Source: Bacteroidales bacterium UBA5072 (GTDB lineage: Bacteria > Bacteroidota > Bacteroidia > Bacteroidales > UBA10428). Taken from it: a stretch of 64,000 nucleotides of DNA. Below are positions 1-9,248 of this stretch, in pieces (position 1 is the first letter of the stretch; each line of letters starts with the position of its first letter). Made by a program: the position numbers and the translations under genes. The DNA lies in the NCBI GenBank assembly GCA_002415855.1, contig DIAS01000011.1, positions 73,373 through 137,372 of the forward strand. The letters are read 5' to 3'. Under the pieces are notes generated by a model, which had not been told where the DNA came from, did no database searches, and was given only the letters and a program-made list of their open reading frames with translations.

Positions 1-40
1 ATCAAGATAAAAAACATGTAAAACTTGCTTGATATTATTG

Positions 41-77
41 AAAGAGGCAGGTTGAAATGATTGATCTGCCTCTTTTT
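41..77 (+). terminator. Rho-independent terminator of an upstream gene
   Basis: A 10-bp perfect stem (AAAGAGGCAG at 41-50, CTGCCTCTTT at 66-75) encloses a 15-nt loop and runs into a T tract. It probably ends a plus-strand gene whose last codons lie just before or at the window start; stop codons occur in all three plus frames within the first 32 bases, so that gene's frame cannot be fixed. The stem base AAAGAGGC is the same as in the terminator after tldE at 13537. Confidence 0.75.
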
Positions 78-113
78 CTTTCATGGATTTGGATTATCTT
101 TAAATAAAAAAAT

Positions 114-1022
114 ATGAAAACAAGTCGTAGAGAATTTTTACAGACCTCCTTGCTGGCAGCTGCCGGCATCCCGCTTTTATCCGGTTCATCCTTTGGCCGG
201 GAAGCAATGGCAAAACCACGATTCAAAATATCCCTGGCCGAATGGTCACTGCATAAAGCTCTCTGGGCAAAGGAAATGACCAACCTTGATTTTCCGGTAA
301 AGGCTGCCAAGGAATTCGGCATTCTTGGAGTGGAATACGTAAGCACATTCTTTAAAGATACCACCACGGAATACCTGAATGAATTGCTGAAGATCAGCAA
401 AGACAACAACGTCACCAATGTTCTCATCATGATAGATGCCCAGGGGTCTTTGGGTGATTTGGATCAGGCCACCCGTGACAAGGCCGTTGAAAATCACCAC
501 CGTTGGGTGGAAGCTGCAAAATTCCTGGGTTGTCATTCCATCCGTGTGAATGCTGCCGGTAAGGGTACGGAAACTGAAGTAGCAGGAGCCGTTGTTGAAT
601 CACTGGGTAAGCTGGCAACCTTTGCTGCCCCGCTCGGTATCAACGTTGTGGTCGAAAACCATGGCGGTTTCTCATCGAATGGGAAATGGCTGGCCGGGAT
701 AATGAAGCAGGTCAACATGAAAAATTGCGGAACCCTTCCCGATTTCGGCAATTTCAGGGTCAGCCCGTCGGAAATGTATGACCGCTACCTGGGCGTGCAG
801 GAATTAATGCCTTTTGCCAAAGGTGTCAGTGCCAAATCGCATGATTTTGATGCCGAAGGCAACGAAACGGAAACGGACTATTACCGTATGCTGAAGATCG
901 TCAAAGAATCAGGTTATAAGGGATGGATTGACGTGGAATATGAAGGCTCAAAATTAAGCGAGCCGGAAGGTATTAAGGCTACCAAACTGCTGCTGGAGAA
1001 AGCAATTGCAGCTGTAGCCTAA
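114..1022 (+). CDS. Tat-exported sugar phosphate isomerase/epimerase-like TIM-barrel protein
   Basis: The 302-residue protein opens with a twin-arginine signal (SRREFLQ at residues 4-10, then an Ala/Leu-rich stretch to about residue 28), so export of a folded, probably metal-loaded protein is expected. The rest fits the AP-endonuclease-2 / xylose-isomerase-like TIM barrel: VVVENHGG with Glu181, PDFGNF with Asp210, AKSHDF around residue 240 and DVEYEG with Glu275 are the usual metal-ligand positions. Family members in Bacteroidota act on sugars or inositols, but the substrate cannot be told from the sequence. It follows a terminator, and lipB begins 17 bp downstream, so the two may be cotranscribed. 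Family confidence is high; specific function is unknown. Confidence 0.85.
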   Translation: MKTSRREFLQTSLLAAAGIPLLSGSSFGREAMAKPRFKISLAEWSLHKALWAKEMTNLDFPVKAAKEFGILGVEYVSTFFKDTTTEYLNELLKISKDNNVTNVLIMIDAQGSLGDLDQATRDKAVENHHRWVEAAKFLGCHSIRVNAAGKGTETEVAGAVVESLGKLATFAAPLGINVVVENHGGFSSNGKWLAGIMKQVNMKNCGTLPDFGNFRVSPSEMYDRYLGVQELMPFAKGVSAKSHDFDAEGNETETDYYRMLKIVKESGYKGWIDVEYEGSKLSEPEGIKATKLLLEKAIAAVA

Positions 1023-1039
1023 CTGATCACGACACCTCC

Positions 1040-1723
1040 ATGTACCAGGTCAAATACATCGATCTCCGGTTAAAAGATTACAAAACCACCTGGGAACTTC
1101 AGCAAGATCTTCAAAATCGGCTTATTACAGAAAAGACTGCCGGGATGTCTCCCGGCAGTCCTGCCTGCCTGATCTTTGTGGAACATCCCCATGTATATAC
1201 CTTGGGGAAAAGCGGAAAAGAAAATAACCTGCTGATAAATGCCCAGTTCCTTTCTTCCATCGGTGCAACTTTTTATAAAACAGACCGTGGGGGTGATATC
1301 ACTTATCATGGCCCCGGGCAGCTTGTCGGTTACCCAATCTTTGACCTGGACGCCCAGGGTATAGGCGTAAAACAGTATATTGAAAACGTTGAGGAATCCA
1401 TTATACAAACACTCCGGGAATTTGGTATAGAAACCACACGGCTCCCCGGTGCCACAGGTGTGTGGATCCAATCCGGAAATTCAGCACCGTCAAGGAAGAT
1501 ATGCGCCATTGGTGTTAAAGTAAGCCGCGGAATCACCATGCACGGTTTTGCACTCAACGTATCAACAGACCTGCAGTATTTCAGCTATATCAATCCATGC
1601 GGGTTTACCGACAAGGGTGTCACCTCCATGGAAAAGGAACTTGGATTTAAACCAGCCATGGCTGAGGTAAAACAGGTTCTGTTAAAGAAATTCTCAGGGC
1701 TCTTTGGGCTGGAACTTCTTTAA
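1040..1723 (+). CDS. lipB: Lipoyl(octanoyl) transferase LipB
   Basis: LipB moves octanoate from acyl carrier protein to the lipoyl domains of 2-oxoacid dehydrogenases and GcvH, the first step of endogenous lipoate synthesis in the cytoplasm. The 227-residue protein has the signature RGGDITYHGPGQ at 83-94, the catalytic lysine in SRKICAIGVK (Lys153) and the acyl-thioester cysteine in INPCGF (Cys187), with the usual family length. Its 3' end overlaps the convergent lipid kinase gene by 30 bp. A scavenging ligase (lplA) lies at 41.2 kb, so both lipoate routes are present; lipA is not in the window. Confidence 0.96.
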   Translation: MYQVKYIDLRLKDYKTTWELQQDLQNRLITEKTAGMSPGSPACLIFVEHPHVYTLGKSGKENNLLINAQFLSSIGATFYKTDRGGDITYHGPGQLVGYPIFDLDAQGIGVKQYIENVEESIIQTLREFGIETTRLPGATGVWIQSGNSAPSRKICAIGVKVSRGITMHGFALNVSTDLQYFSYINPCGFTDKGVTSMEKELGFKPAMAEVKQVLLKKFSGLFGLELL

Positions 1724-2653
1724 TCCCTTTGGGGCTGCAACCTTCAGCCGCGCGATCCTTTTCTTTGTCACTACCGGCACCATCACCTGTAAAGCTTCCG
1801 GTACCACTTTAATCTTCAACTTTCCTCTGATTGTTTCCGGCTCGCCGTCAAGATGCAGGTTGATCTTGCGTTTGCCCTTACGCTTGAGACTTGCCTTTCT
1901 GATCCGCATAACTTCGAGGTAAGGACTCTGGTCGATGTTCTTGAAAAACAGCCTTAATCCGATGTCAAGAGTTGACGTTTTCGGGAAAGGCCGGAGTATG
2001 CACAGGTCAAGGTATCCATCGTCGATAACCGCATTTGGGGCGATATAGGCATTACCTCCGTATTGCCCGGAATTCGCAAACGTCACCATAAAAGCGTCAA
2101 GTTCCACTTTCTTGTTCTCGGTCTTCAGGATATAGGTCTTGGGAGAATATCCGATATACTGGTGGATGGTTGCCCTTACATAATTGATCATCCCCCTTTT
2201 GCTGGTGCTGGCGAATTTCTTACCCACCGAAGCATCAAACCCGGTTCCGCAGGTACAGAAGAAATATCTGCCATTGACCTGCCCCGCGTCGATTAACTGA
2301 ATATTGTGCTGCCTGATAACTTCCAAAGATGCATAAAGCTGCATCGGGATATGCAAATGCCTGGCCAGTCCGTTTCCTGAACCTGCCGGGATGATTCCAA
2401 ATTTGCAGGGTGTGTTTACCAGTGCGGATGCCACTTCGTTGACCGTACCATCGCCTCCCACAGCCACAATACTGCTGTAACCTTCAATTATCTTTTGCAG
2501 GGCAATCTCATGGGCATGACCCCGGTATTCCGTAAAAATCACCTCATAGAATCCCTCGGGGAAGGATGCAGCTATGGCATCTGAGACGACCTTTTTATGG
2601 CGTGTTCCGGCGATCGGATTAATGATAAATATGAGTTTGTGATCAGTAGGCAT
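1694..2653 (-). CDS. Diacylglycerol kinase-family lipid kinase (YegS/DagK type)
   Basis: The 319-residue soluble protein belongs to the diacylglycerol/sphingosine kinase catalytic family. NPIAG (12-16), the nucleotide-binding GGDGTVNE (66-73) and GSGNGLAR (91-98) are all present, followed by the all-beta C-terminal domain. Such enzymes phosphorylate diacylglycerol or related lipids at the inner membrane face, recycling diacylglycerol into phospholipid synthesis; the exact lipid is not determined by the sequence. The start is an ATG 87 bp from the divergent porQ gene, with no earlier in-frame choice needed. The 3' end overlaps lipB tail to tail. Confidence 0.9.
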   Translation of the reverse strand: MPTDHKLIFIINPIAGTRHKKVVSDAIAASFPEGFYEVIFTEYRGHAHEIALQKIIEGYSSIVAVGGDGTVNEVASALVNTPCKFGIIPAGSGNGLARHLHIPMQLYASLEVIRQHNIQLIDAGQVNGRYFFCTCGTGFDASVGKKFASTSKRGMINYVRATIHQYIGYSPKTYILKTENKKVELDAFMVTFANSGQYGGNAYIAPNAVIDDGYLDLCILRPFPKTSTLDIGLRLFFKNIDQSPYLEVMRIRKASLKRKGKRKINLHLDGEPETIRGKLKIKVVPEALQVMVPVVTKKRIARLKVAAPKGLKKFQPKEP

Positions 2654-2740
2654 TTCCGTGACGGGTTGTCAGCAATTTGTATCGAAATATATCAAATTAT
2701 CTGAACAATAACACCTAAATTTACCCGTTTTCCGATTTCA

Positions 2741-3826
2741 ATGAGCTGCAAACGAAATAATTCCTGTAAAACGCTGATTTTGTTACCGGCCCTGTGCCTG
2801 ATGAACCTGCTTAACCCGCATTTTTCTTGGGGACAGCCCGGTGGTAAAGCTTATCAGTTCCTGGAAATGACTAATTCTGCCCGGGTTGCAGCCCTCGGCG
2901 GCGATGCTGTTGCCATTTCAGACGATGACCCTGATCTGGCCTATCATAACCCTTCCCTGCTTACACGGGAGATGCATCACCACCTTACCCTGAACTATGT
3001 GAATTACTTTGCCGGTATAAATTACGGATACGCATCCGCAGCTGCACGTTTGGGCAGAAAGGGCACCATTGCAGGCGGAATCCATTACCTGAACTACGGT
3101 AAATTCCAGGGTGCCGATGAAAACGGGATCCTTACAGGCACCTTCAGAGCTGCCGATTATTCCATAAACATCATGTATTCCCGTCCTATTGATTCATTGT
3201 GGCAAATTGGTTTCACAACAAAATCAATCTATTCCGACCTGGAAGTGTATAATTCCTCCGCCATAGCATTTGACGCCGGAATAACCTATCATAATCCCCG
3301 ATCGAGGTTTACGGCAGGTCTTGTATTGCGAAATATGGGATTCCAGGTCGACGCATATTATGCTGAAGGAACCGGAGGATCGCTTCCCTTTAATATTGCT
3401 CTTGGCATTTCACAAGGTCTCCAATATGCACCTCTTACGTTTTATATCATGGCTGATCACCTTGAAAAATGGGACCTGACTTACACCACTGACGAGGAAA
3501 AGGAAAGCAGCATGGATTCGTTTTCAGGTGAGTCCTCTTCAAAAAGTGATTTCGATATTGCAGTTGACAAGTTTATGCGACATATCATAGTCGGTACCGA
3601 GTTCAACCTGGGTAAGAACCTTACCTTACGCGGCGGATACCATTACCGCCGTCGCCAGGAAATGAAGATCGATACCAAGCCTGGCATGGTAGGTTTTTCA
3701 TGGGGTGTCGGCTTGAAAGTCTCCAGGTTCCGCATAAGCTATGGACACGCTGTCTTTCACCTCGCCGGCGGAACCAACCAGTTCTCTTTCAGCATGAACC
3801 TTGATGAATTCAACAAAAAGTTCTGA
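2741..3826 (+). CDS. porQ: Type IX secretion system outer-membrane protein PorQ
   Basis: A 361-residue beta-barrel-like protein with a signal peptide ending near FSWGQ (about residue 32) and then the motif SARVAALGG typical of PorQ/PorV-like barrels of Bacteroidota. PorQ is an accessory outer-membrane component of the type IX secretion system. The assignment is strengthened by position: cmk and ispH follow directly, as in Porphyromonas gingivalis. A hydrophilic Ser/Glu-rich insertion lies around residues 250-275. The gap to cmk is 3 bp, so the three genes are probably one transcript. No other secretion-system gene is in the window. Confidence 0.88.
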   Translation: MSCKRNNSCKTLILLPALCLMNLLNPHFSWGQPGGKAYQFLEMTNSARVAALGGDAVAISDDDPDLAYHNPSLLTREMHHHLTLNYVNYFAGINYGYASAAARLGRKGTIAGGIHYLNYGKFQGADENGILTGTFRAADYSINIMYSRPIDSLWQIGFTTKSIYSDLEVYNSSAIAFDAGITYHNPRSRFTAGLVLRNMGFQVDAYYAEGTGGSLPFNIALGISQGLQYAPLTFYIMADHLEKWDLTYTTDEEKESSMDSFSGESSSKSDFDIAVDKFMRHIIVGTEFNLGKNLTLRGGYHYRRRQEMKIDTKPGMVGFSWGVGLKVSRFRISYGHAVFHLAGGTNQFSFSMNLDEFNKKF

Positions 3827-3829
3827 ACC

Positions 3830-4531
3830 ATGAAACAGCCTCAAACCAGTATTATTGCCGTGGATGGCTATTCTTCATGCGGTAAAAGTACGTTTGCCAG
3901 GCTGATCGCCCGCGAACTGAATTACACCTATATTGACAGCGGTGCCATGTACCGTGCTGCAGCCTTGTACTTCATCGAAAACAACCTGCTCCTTGACGGT
4001 GATCCTGATCATAAAAACCTCCAGCATTCCCTTGAAAGGATCAATATCCGGTTTATCCTTAACCTCCAGACGGGACTGCAGGATACCTGGCTGAACGGTA
4101 AAAATGTGGAATCTGCTATCAGGGGTATCGAAGTTTCTGCCATCGTCAGTAAAATAAGTCAGATCAGTGAAGTTCGCCAGAAAATGGTGGGACTGCAAAG
4201 GAAGATTGGGGAACAGGGAGGGGTCGTCATGGATGGCCGTGACATCGGAACTGTTGTCTTCCCTGATGCCAGGCTGAAGATCTTCATGACAGCAGATACA
4301 AACGTACGTGCCCGGAGACGCTACAAGGAGCTTACTGAAAAGGGACTGGATGTCGAACTCAAAGAAATCATTGAAAATATCCGCATGCGTGATTATGAAG
4401 ATGAAAACAGAAAAGAAAGCCCGCTCCGGAAGGCTGATGATGCCATATTGCTCGACAACAGCCACATGACTATTGATAAGCAAATGGAATGGTTTCGTGA
4501 ATTATGGAAAAAAACCTGCCATGAACATTGA
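3830..4531 (+). CDS. cmk: (d)CMP kinase
   Basis: The 233-residue cytoplasmic enzyme phosphorylates CMP and dCMP with ATP in pyrimidine salvage. A P-loop GYSSCGKST lies near residues 13-21, IDSGAMYRAA follows, and GRDIGTVVFPDA marks the CMP-binding region. Length and motif order fit the family. It starts 3 bp after porQ, and its last 11 bp overlap the start of ispH, indicating translational coupling. Confidence 0.96.
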   Translation: MKQPQTSIIAVDGYSSCGKSTFARLIARELNYTYIDSGAMYRAAALYFIENNLLLDGDPDHKNLQHSLERINIRFILNLQTGLQDTWLNGKNVESAIRGIEVSAIVSKISQISEVRQKMVGLQRKIGEQGGVVMDGRDIGTVVFPDARLKIFMTADTNVRARRRYKELTEKGLDVELKEIIENIRMRDYEDENRKESPLRKADDAILLDNSHMTIDKQMEWFRELWKKTCHEH

Positions 4532-5408
4532 AATCGATCCGCATGCCGGATTTTGCTTTGGGGTTACCCGCGTGGTAAACAAAGCGGAGGAAATTATCAG
4601 GGAACAAGGACAGCTATATTGTCTGGGAGAGATTGTTCACAACCAGAAAGAGATTGAAAGGCTGGAAAAGATCGGATTGAAAACCATCACTTACGAGGAA
4701 TACCTCACCCTTTCCAATTGCCGGGTGCTGATCAGGGCACATGGTGAACCTCCTGAAACCTATATGCACGCTAAAAAGAACAATATCGATCTGATCGATG
4801 GTACCTGTCCCATTGTACTCCGGCTCCAAAGCAAAATCAAAAATGACTATTTTCAAAACCATGAACAGGGCATACAATTTGTAATTTTCGGAAAGAAGGA
4901 CCATGCCGAAGTGCGCGGACTGGCAGGACAAACGGATTACCAGACCATCATTGTGGAATCCGAGGATGACCTCCGGAAAATCGACTTTTCCAGGCCGGTT
5001 CACCTGTATGCCCAGACAACCATGGGGACTGACAAATACAAGCACCTGCAGGATGTCCTTCTGCAACGTGCCATGGCAGCAGGAACAGGCAATCATTCCC
5101 TGAAATGTACAAATTCAATCTGCAACCAGGTTGCAGGCAGGATCCCAAAACTTAAAGAATTCTGCACCCGCCATGATCTTGTGCTCTTTGTCAGCTACCG
5201 GCAAAGTTCTAATGGCAAACTGCTTTTTGCACAGTGCAAATCGGTGAATGATAAAACCTATTTTGTATCTGAAACCGTTGATATCCAGCATGAATGGTTT
5301 GAGAATACCGTCAACATCGGAATTACCGGTGCCACCTCAACACCCAGATGGCTACTGGAAGAGTTTGCAGCTAAGATCAGGAATAGCAATATGCAGTTCA
5401 TAGGATAG
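4521..5408 (+). CDS. ispH: 4-hydroxy-3-methylbut-2-enyl diphosphate reductase IspH
   Basis: IspH is the last enzyme of the methylerythritol-phosphate isoprenoid pathway, converting HMBPP to IPP and DMAPP with a [4Fe-4S] cluster. The 295-residue form begins MNIEIDPHAGFCFGV. Cluster cysteines are Cys12, Cys96 (IDGTCPIV) and Cys201 (TNSICNQV), and the substrate histidines are His40, His74 and His128. An ATG 48 bp upstream in the same frame would add 16 residues unlike the family, so I chose 4521, which overlaps cmk by 11 bp. Using the MEP pathway agrees with a Bacteroidota host. Confidence 0.95.
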   Translation: MNIEIDPHAGFCFGVTRVVNKAEEIIREQGQLYCLGEIVHNQKEIERLEKIGLKTITYEEYLTLSNCRVLIRAHGEPPETYMHAKKNNIDLIDGTCPIVLRLQSKIKNDYFQNHEQGIQFVIFGKKDHAEVRGLAGQTDYQTIIVESEDDLRKIDFSRPVHLYAQTTMGTDKYKHLQDVLLQRAMAAGTGNHSLKCTNSICNQVAGRIPKLKEFCTRHDLVLFVSYRQSSNGKLLFAQCKSVNDKTYFVSETVDIQHEWFENTVNIGITGATSTPRWLLEEFAAKIRNSNMQFIG

Positions 5409-5442
5409 CTTTAACATCAGATTATTCATTACCTCAAATTCA

Positions 5443-6417
5443 ATGGAAGAAATAAAAAAAATCGGTATTCTGACCTCTGGCGGGGATGCTCCCGGTATGA
5501 ATGCTGCCATAAGGGCCGTCGTACGTGCCGGTATTCATGAGGGATTCGATGTATTCGGCATCAGGCGCGGATATATGGGCATGATCGAAGGGGATATCAT
5601 CCCCCTGACTTCACAGCTGGTCAGTGGCATCATCCAGAAAGGCGGAACAATCCTCCAGACAGCACGTTGTAAGGAGTTTATGTCGTATGAAGGCCGAAAA
5701 AAGGCCTACGATGAACTGGTAAGGTTCGGTATCCAGGCTGTGATTGTCATTGGCGGTGACGGTTCTTTTACAGGAGCCAGCATCATGACAAAAGAATTTG
5801 ATATTCCCTTTATCGGGATCCCGGGGACAATCGACAATGATCTGTTCGGCACCGATTATACCATCGGTTATGATACAGCCCTGAATACTGTTGTTGAGGC
5901 TGTTGATAAGATCAGGGATACTGCCAGCTCCCACGGCCGGATATTCTTTGTGGAAGTGATGGGCAAAGAAGCCGGATTCGTTGCACTGCGAAGCGGTATT
6001 GCCTGCGGTGCGGAGGGAATTCTTGTTCCTGAGGAAAAAGGACAGATGGAGAAACTCAGAAAATACCTTGCCGAACGTGCACGGTCAAAGAAATCAAGTA
6101 TTATCCTGGTGGCTGAGGGAGACGAGGAAGGCGGCGCAATACCGATTGCCAGAATAATCCGGAACGAGTTTCCTGAACTTGATATCAGGACTACCATCCT
6201 GGGACATATTCAGCGGGGCGGCTCACCGTCAGCCTTCGACCGTGTGACCGCCAGCCGCATGGGAGCTGCCGCTATTGATGCACTGCTGGATGATCAGAAA
6301 AGTATCATGATCGGGATGGTCAACAATGAAATTGTTCATGTCCCCCTCAGCAAAACCGTTAAACTTCACAAGGATCTCGACTTCGACCTGCTGAAACTGG
6401 CGGAGATCCTGATTTGA
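5443..6417 (+). CDS. pfkA: 6-phosphofructokinase (ATP-type)
   Basis: Glycolytic phosphorylation of fructose 6-phosphate. The 324-residue protein has GGDAPGMNAAIR (13-24), GGDGS (104-108, the glycine form typical of ATP-dependent enzymes), PGTIDND (127-133, catalytic Asp), VMGKEAGF, and GHIQRGGSPSAFDR near the C-terminus. Length matches bacterial PfkA. It stands 34 bp after ispH and may be read through from the porQ-cmk-ispH transcript. The gene is followed by an unusual inverted array of 8-bp repeats. Confidence 0.96.
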   Translation: MEEIKKIGILTSGGDAPGMNAAIRAVVRAGIHEGFDVFGIRRGYMGMIEGDIIPLTSQLVSGIIQKGGTILQTARCKEFMSYEGRKKAYDELVRFGIQAVIVIGGDGSFTGASIMTKEFDIPFIGIPGTIDNDLFGTDYTIGYDTALNTVVEAVDKIRDTASSHGRIFFVEVMGKEAGFVALRSGIACGAEGILVPEEKGQMEKLRKYLAERARSKKSSIILVAEGDEEGGAIPIARIIRNEFPELDIRTTILGHIQRGGSPSAFDRVTASRMGAAAIDALLDDQKSIMIGMVNNEIVHVPLSKTVKLHKDLDFDLLKLAEILI

Positions 6418-6422
6418 GACCA

Positions 6423-6506
6423 ATGTGCAAATGTGCAAATGTGCAAATGATCTGGTTTTTCTGTTTGCTCATTGGCTCATTGGCATATTGGTAAATTGGT
6501 AAATTT
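6423..6506. repeat. Inverted pair of 8-bp tandem repeat arrays (potential hairpin)
   Basis: Three head-to-tail copies of ATGTGCAA occupy 6423-6446. Twenty bases later, five degenerate octamers follow: GCTCATTG twice at 6467-6482, then GCATATTG, GTAAATTG and GTAAATTT to 6506. The reverse complement of the second block aligns with the first over roughly 28 bases at about three-quarters identity, so the transcript could form a long imperfect stem between pfkA and priA. It may act as a terminator or mRNA stabiliser; it has no spacers and is not a CRISPR array. Confidence 0.7.
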
Positions 6507-6514
6507 TTAAGTCA

Positions 6515-8530
6515 ATGGAATTCCCCCGCTATATCGACATCCTCCTACCCCTTCCCGTACCAGGCACCTTTACATACATGGTTAGCGAAGAACAGGCAGG
6601 GATTGTGAAGCCAGGGGTCAGGGTAACTGTTCCTTTCGGCAAAAAGAAGACCTATACAGCCCTTGTGATGAGTATGCACGATCAGCCGCCGGCTGAACAT
6701 GAGGCCCGGGAAATCCTTGCTGTGCTCGATCAGGAACCGGTTGTACTCGATACGCAAATCACACTCTGGAATTGGATCAGTGAATACTATATGTGTACTC
6801 CCGGTGAGGTTTTTAAAGCAGCGCTTCCGGAAAGCCTCAGACTAAGCAGAAAACTCAGAAAAAAGAAAACAGAAGACCTGCCGTCTGCGACCCTGTCACA
6901 GCTCAATCCACCCCAGCAGAGAGCCCTCCTTGAAATAAAAGAAGCTTTTGCCAAATCGGACGTTGCCTTGCTGCATGGTGTGACCTCCAGCGGAAAAACC
7001 GAGATTTATATCCATCTGATCCGGGAAACCATCGACCAGGGGAAACAGGTGCTTTACCTGCTACCGGAAATTGCCCTGACTACCCAGATCATTTCCAGGC
7101 TTAAGGCAGTATTCGGATCGTCTATTGCCGTTTACCATTCCCGGTCCACGGACACCGATCGCATCAGGACCTGGAACAGACTTCTACAGGCAGGCAGGGA
7201 AGATGAAAATGCCTTGCAGATCATCCTGGGTGTACGTTCTTCGGTATTCCTGCCATACAGTAATCCCGGCCTTATCATCATTGATGAGGAACATGAAAAC
7301 ACCTACAAACAGTTCGATCCAGCTCCCCGCTATCATGCCCGCGACACAGCCATTATGCTGGCTCAGCAGCAGGGGGCCAAAGTGTTGCTGGGCACTGCCA
7401 CACCGTCGGTCGAAACGTATTATAACTGCATGACCGGTAAATACCAGCTCATTAATCTCAACGAACGGTACCTAAATCTTGAACTTCCGGAGATCACCGT
7501 TGTCAATACAAGGGAATTGCATCGCCGCAAACAGATGCAGTCGCACTTTTCTCCTGCCTTGCTCGATGCAATAGGAACGGTGCTGAAAAACGGCGAACAG
7601 GTCATTCTTTTTCAGAATCGCCGGGGATTTTCGCTTTTCCTGGAATGTGAGCAATGCGGCGAGGTTCCCCGCTGCCGGCATTGCGATGTCAGCCTTACAT
7701 ACCACAAAAAAAGCAACCGCCTCAGATGCCATTACTGCAGTTTTAGCATTCCCGTTCCGGCCTCCTGCCCGGCATGCAATCATAGTAACCTGCAAATGAA
7801 AGGTTTTGGCACCGAGAAGATCGAGGAGGAAATTGCTCTGTTCTTTCCCTCCGCAAAGGTTGAACGCATGGATCTTGATGCTGCCCGAAGCCGGAGATCC
7901 TATGAAAATATGATAGCCCGTTTCGAAATGAAGGAATCCGATATCCTCGTTGGAACGCAGATGGTATCAAAAGGTCTTGATTTTGATAATGTCAAGCTGG
8001 TTGGCATCATGAATGCCGATACAATGCTTAACTATCCCGATTTCAGGGCACATGAGCGAAGCTTCCAGCTAATGGCACAGGTCAGCGGACGGGCTGGTCG
8101 CAAAAACAGCCGGGGTTCTGTGATCATTCAGACTTCCGACCATCAGCACCCTGTCATTACCCGAGTGATACAAAATGACTATGTGGCGCTCTACAATGAT
8201 CAGCTAGAGGAACGAAGAAGATTCACTTATCCCCCTTTCTGCAGACTGGTGGAAATAACGCTGAAGCATAGGAACAGGAATGAACTTGACAAGGCGGCGG
8301 GCACTCTGGCAAACCTTCTCCGGCAATCAATCCGGGCAAAAATAATGGGCCCCGAATATCCGCTGATAAGCCGCATTCAGAACCTTTACCTGAAAAGTAT
8401 GCTGGTGAAGATAGAAAGGGGTAAAAACCTACCTGTTGTTAAACAGCAGATTGTTGACTGTATCCGCGGGCAACTGGTTAACCCTGAATTCCGGTCAGTG
8501 CAGTACACCATCGATGTGGATCCCTATTAA
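6515..8530 (+). CDS. priA: Primosomal protein N' (replication-restart helicase PriA)
   Basis: PriA recognises stalled forks and reloads the replicative helicase. The 671-residue protein has the N-terminal 3'-end binding domain (about 1-100), Walker A GVTSSGKT at 155-162, Walker B DEEH at 257-260, an eight-cysteine zinc-binding region between roughly residues 370 and 420 (CEQCG, CRHC, CHYC, CPAC), and a C-terminal helicase lobe ending in the FGTEK and SGRAGR motifs. It is at the short end for PriA but complete. The ATG directly follows the 8-bp repeat array. Confidence 0.95.
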   Translation: MEFPRYIDILLPLPVPGTFTYMVSEEQAGIVKPGVRVTVPFGKKKTYTALVMSMHDQPPAEHEAREILAVLDQEPVVLDTQITLWNWISEYYMCTPGEVFKAALPESLRLSRKLRKKKTEDLPSATLSQLNPPQQRALLEIKEAFAKSDVALLHGVTSSGKTEIYIHLIRETIDQGKQVLYLLPEIALTTQIISRLKAVFGSSIAVYHSRSTDTDRIRTWNRLLQAGREDENALQIILGVRSSVFLPYSNPGLIIIDEEHENTYKQFDPAPRYHARDTAIMLAQQQGAKVLLGTATPSVETYYNCMTGKYQLINLNERYLNLELPEITVVNTRELHRRKQMQSHFSPALLDAIGTVLKNGEQVILFQNRRGFSLFLECEQCGEVPRCRHCDVSLTYHKKSNRLRCHYCSFSIPVPASCPACNHSNLQMKGFGTEKIEEEIALFFPSAKVERMDLDAARSRRSYENMIARFEMKESDILVGTQMVSKGLDFDNVKLVGIMNADTMLNYPDFRAHERSFQLMAQVSGRAGRKNSRGSVIIQTSDHQHPVITRVIQNDYVALYNDQLEERRRFTYPPFCRLVEITLKHRNRNELDKAAGTLANLLRQSIRAKIMGPEYPLISRIQNLYLKSMLVKIERGKNLPVVKQQIVDCIRGQLVNPEFRSVQYTIDVDPY

Positions 8531-8541
8531 AAGGCCCTGTT

Positions 8542-9213
8542 ATGAGAATAATCGCCCTCTCCGATCTCCATGCACGGACATCTGTAATACCCTATCTCGC
8601 CGGCCAGCTGCAAAAGGCTCACCAGGTGCTCCTCTGCGGCGATATTACTCACTTCGGCAGGGAAAACGAAATGAGAACCATTGTTCAGCAAATCCACAGC
8701 AGCAATTCCCGAATCTTTGCCGTCACCGGCAATTGCGATTATCCTGTCACCGAGAAATACCTGGCCGATGAAGGACTTGCCCTGAATGCCCGGATCAGGG
8801 AATATCTTGGCTATCAATGGCTTGGTTTGAGCGGATCGCTACCCTGTCCAGGCAGGACACCCCAGGAATATACTGAAGAGGAATACGAAGCACGCTTGAA
8901 CAACCTTTGCCCCGATCCTGATAGACCGTTGATCCTGGTCTCTCACCAACCTCCCTATGGCACCCTGAACGATCAGGTATCTCCAGGTTTCCATGTCGGC
9001 AGCAGGGCAATCCGACAATTTATCGAATTGAACCGGCCCGTGATCTGCTTTACTGGTCATATACACGAAGGCATAGCCATTGATAGGATAGGTGAAACGG
9101 TTATTGTGAATCCGGGGCCCGCTGCCAAGGGGAATTATGCTGTTGCCGATATGGAAGGAAAAGAAATAATAAATGTACAACTGCGCAACCTTTTCTCAGA
9201 AGAATTGATCTAA
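8542..9213 (+). CDS. Calcineurin-like metallophosphoesterase (YfcE/MJ0936-like)
   Basis: A 223-residue cytoplasmic dimetal phosphoesterase. All five ligand motifs are visible: DLH at 8-10, GDITH near 33, GNCD near 63, SHQPP around 134 and GHIHE around 172, followed by the late VNPGP typical of YfcE-type phosphodiesterases. The physiological substrate is unknown. It begins 11 bp after priA and is probably translated from the same mRNA. Confidence 0.85.
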   Translation: MRIIALSDLHARTSVIPYLAGQLQKAHQVLLCGDITHFGRENEMRTIVQQIHSSNSRIFAVTGNCDYPVTEKYLADEGLALNARIREYLGYQWLGLSGSLPCPGRTPQEYTEEEYEARLNNLCPDPDRPLILVSHQPPYGTLNDQVSPGFHVGSRAIRQFIELNRPVICFTGHIHEGIAIDRIGETVIVNPGPAAKGNYAVADMEGKEIINVQLRNLFSEELI

Positions 9214-9248
9214 AAGAAGACCCATAACCTGTAACTAAAACTTCTTTT

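Noticed and set aside
3875..4483. 202-residue frame antisense to cmk
   Set aside because: Mirror of a strongly conserved gene; no independent support.
6423..6506. CRISPR array
   Set aside because: The units are only 8 bp, run head to tail without spacers, and no cas genes are present.
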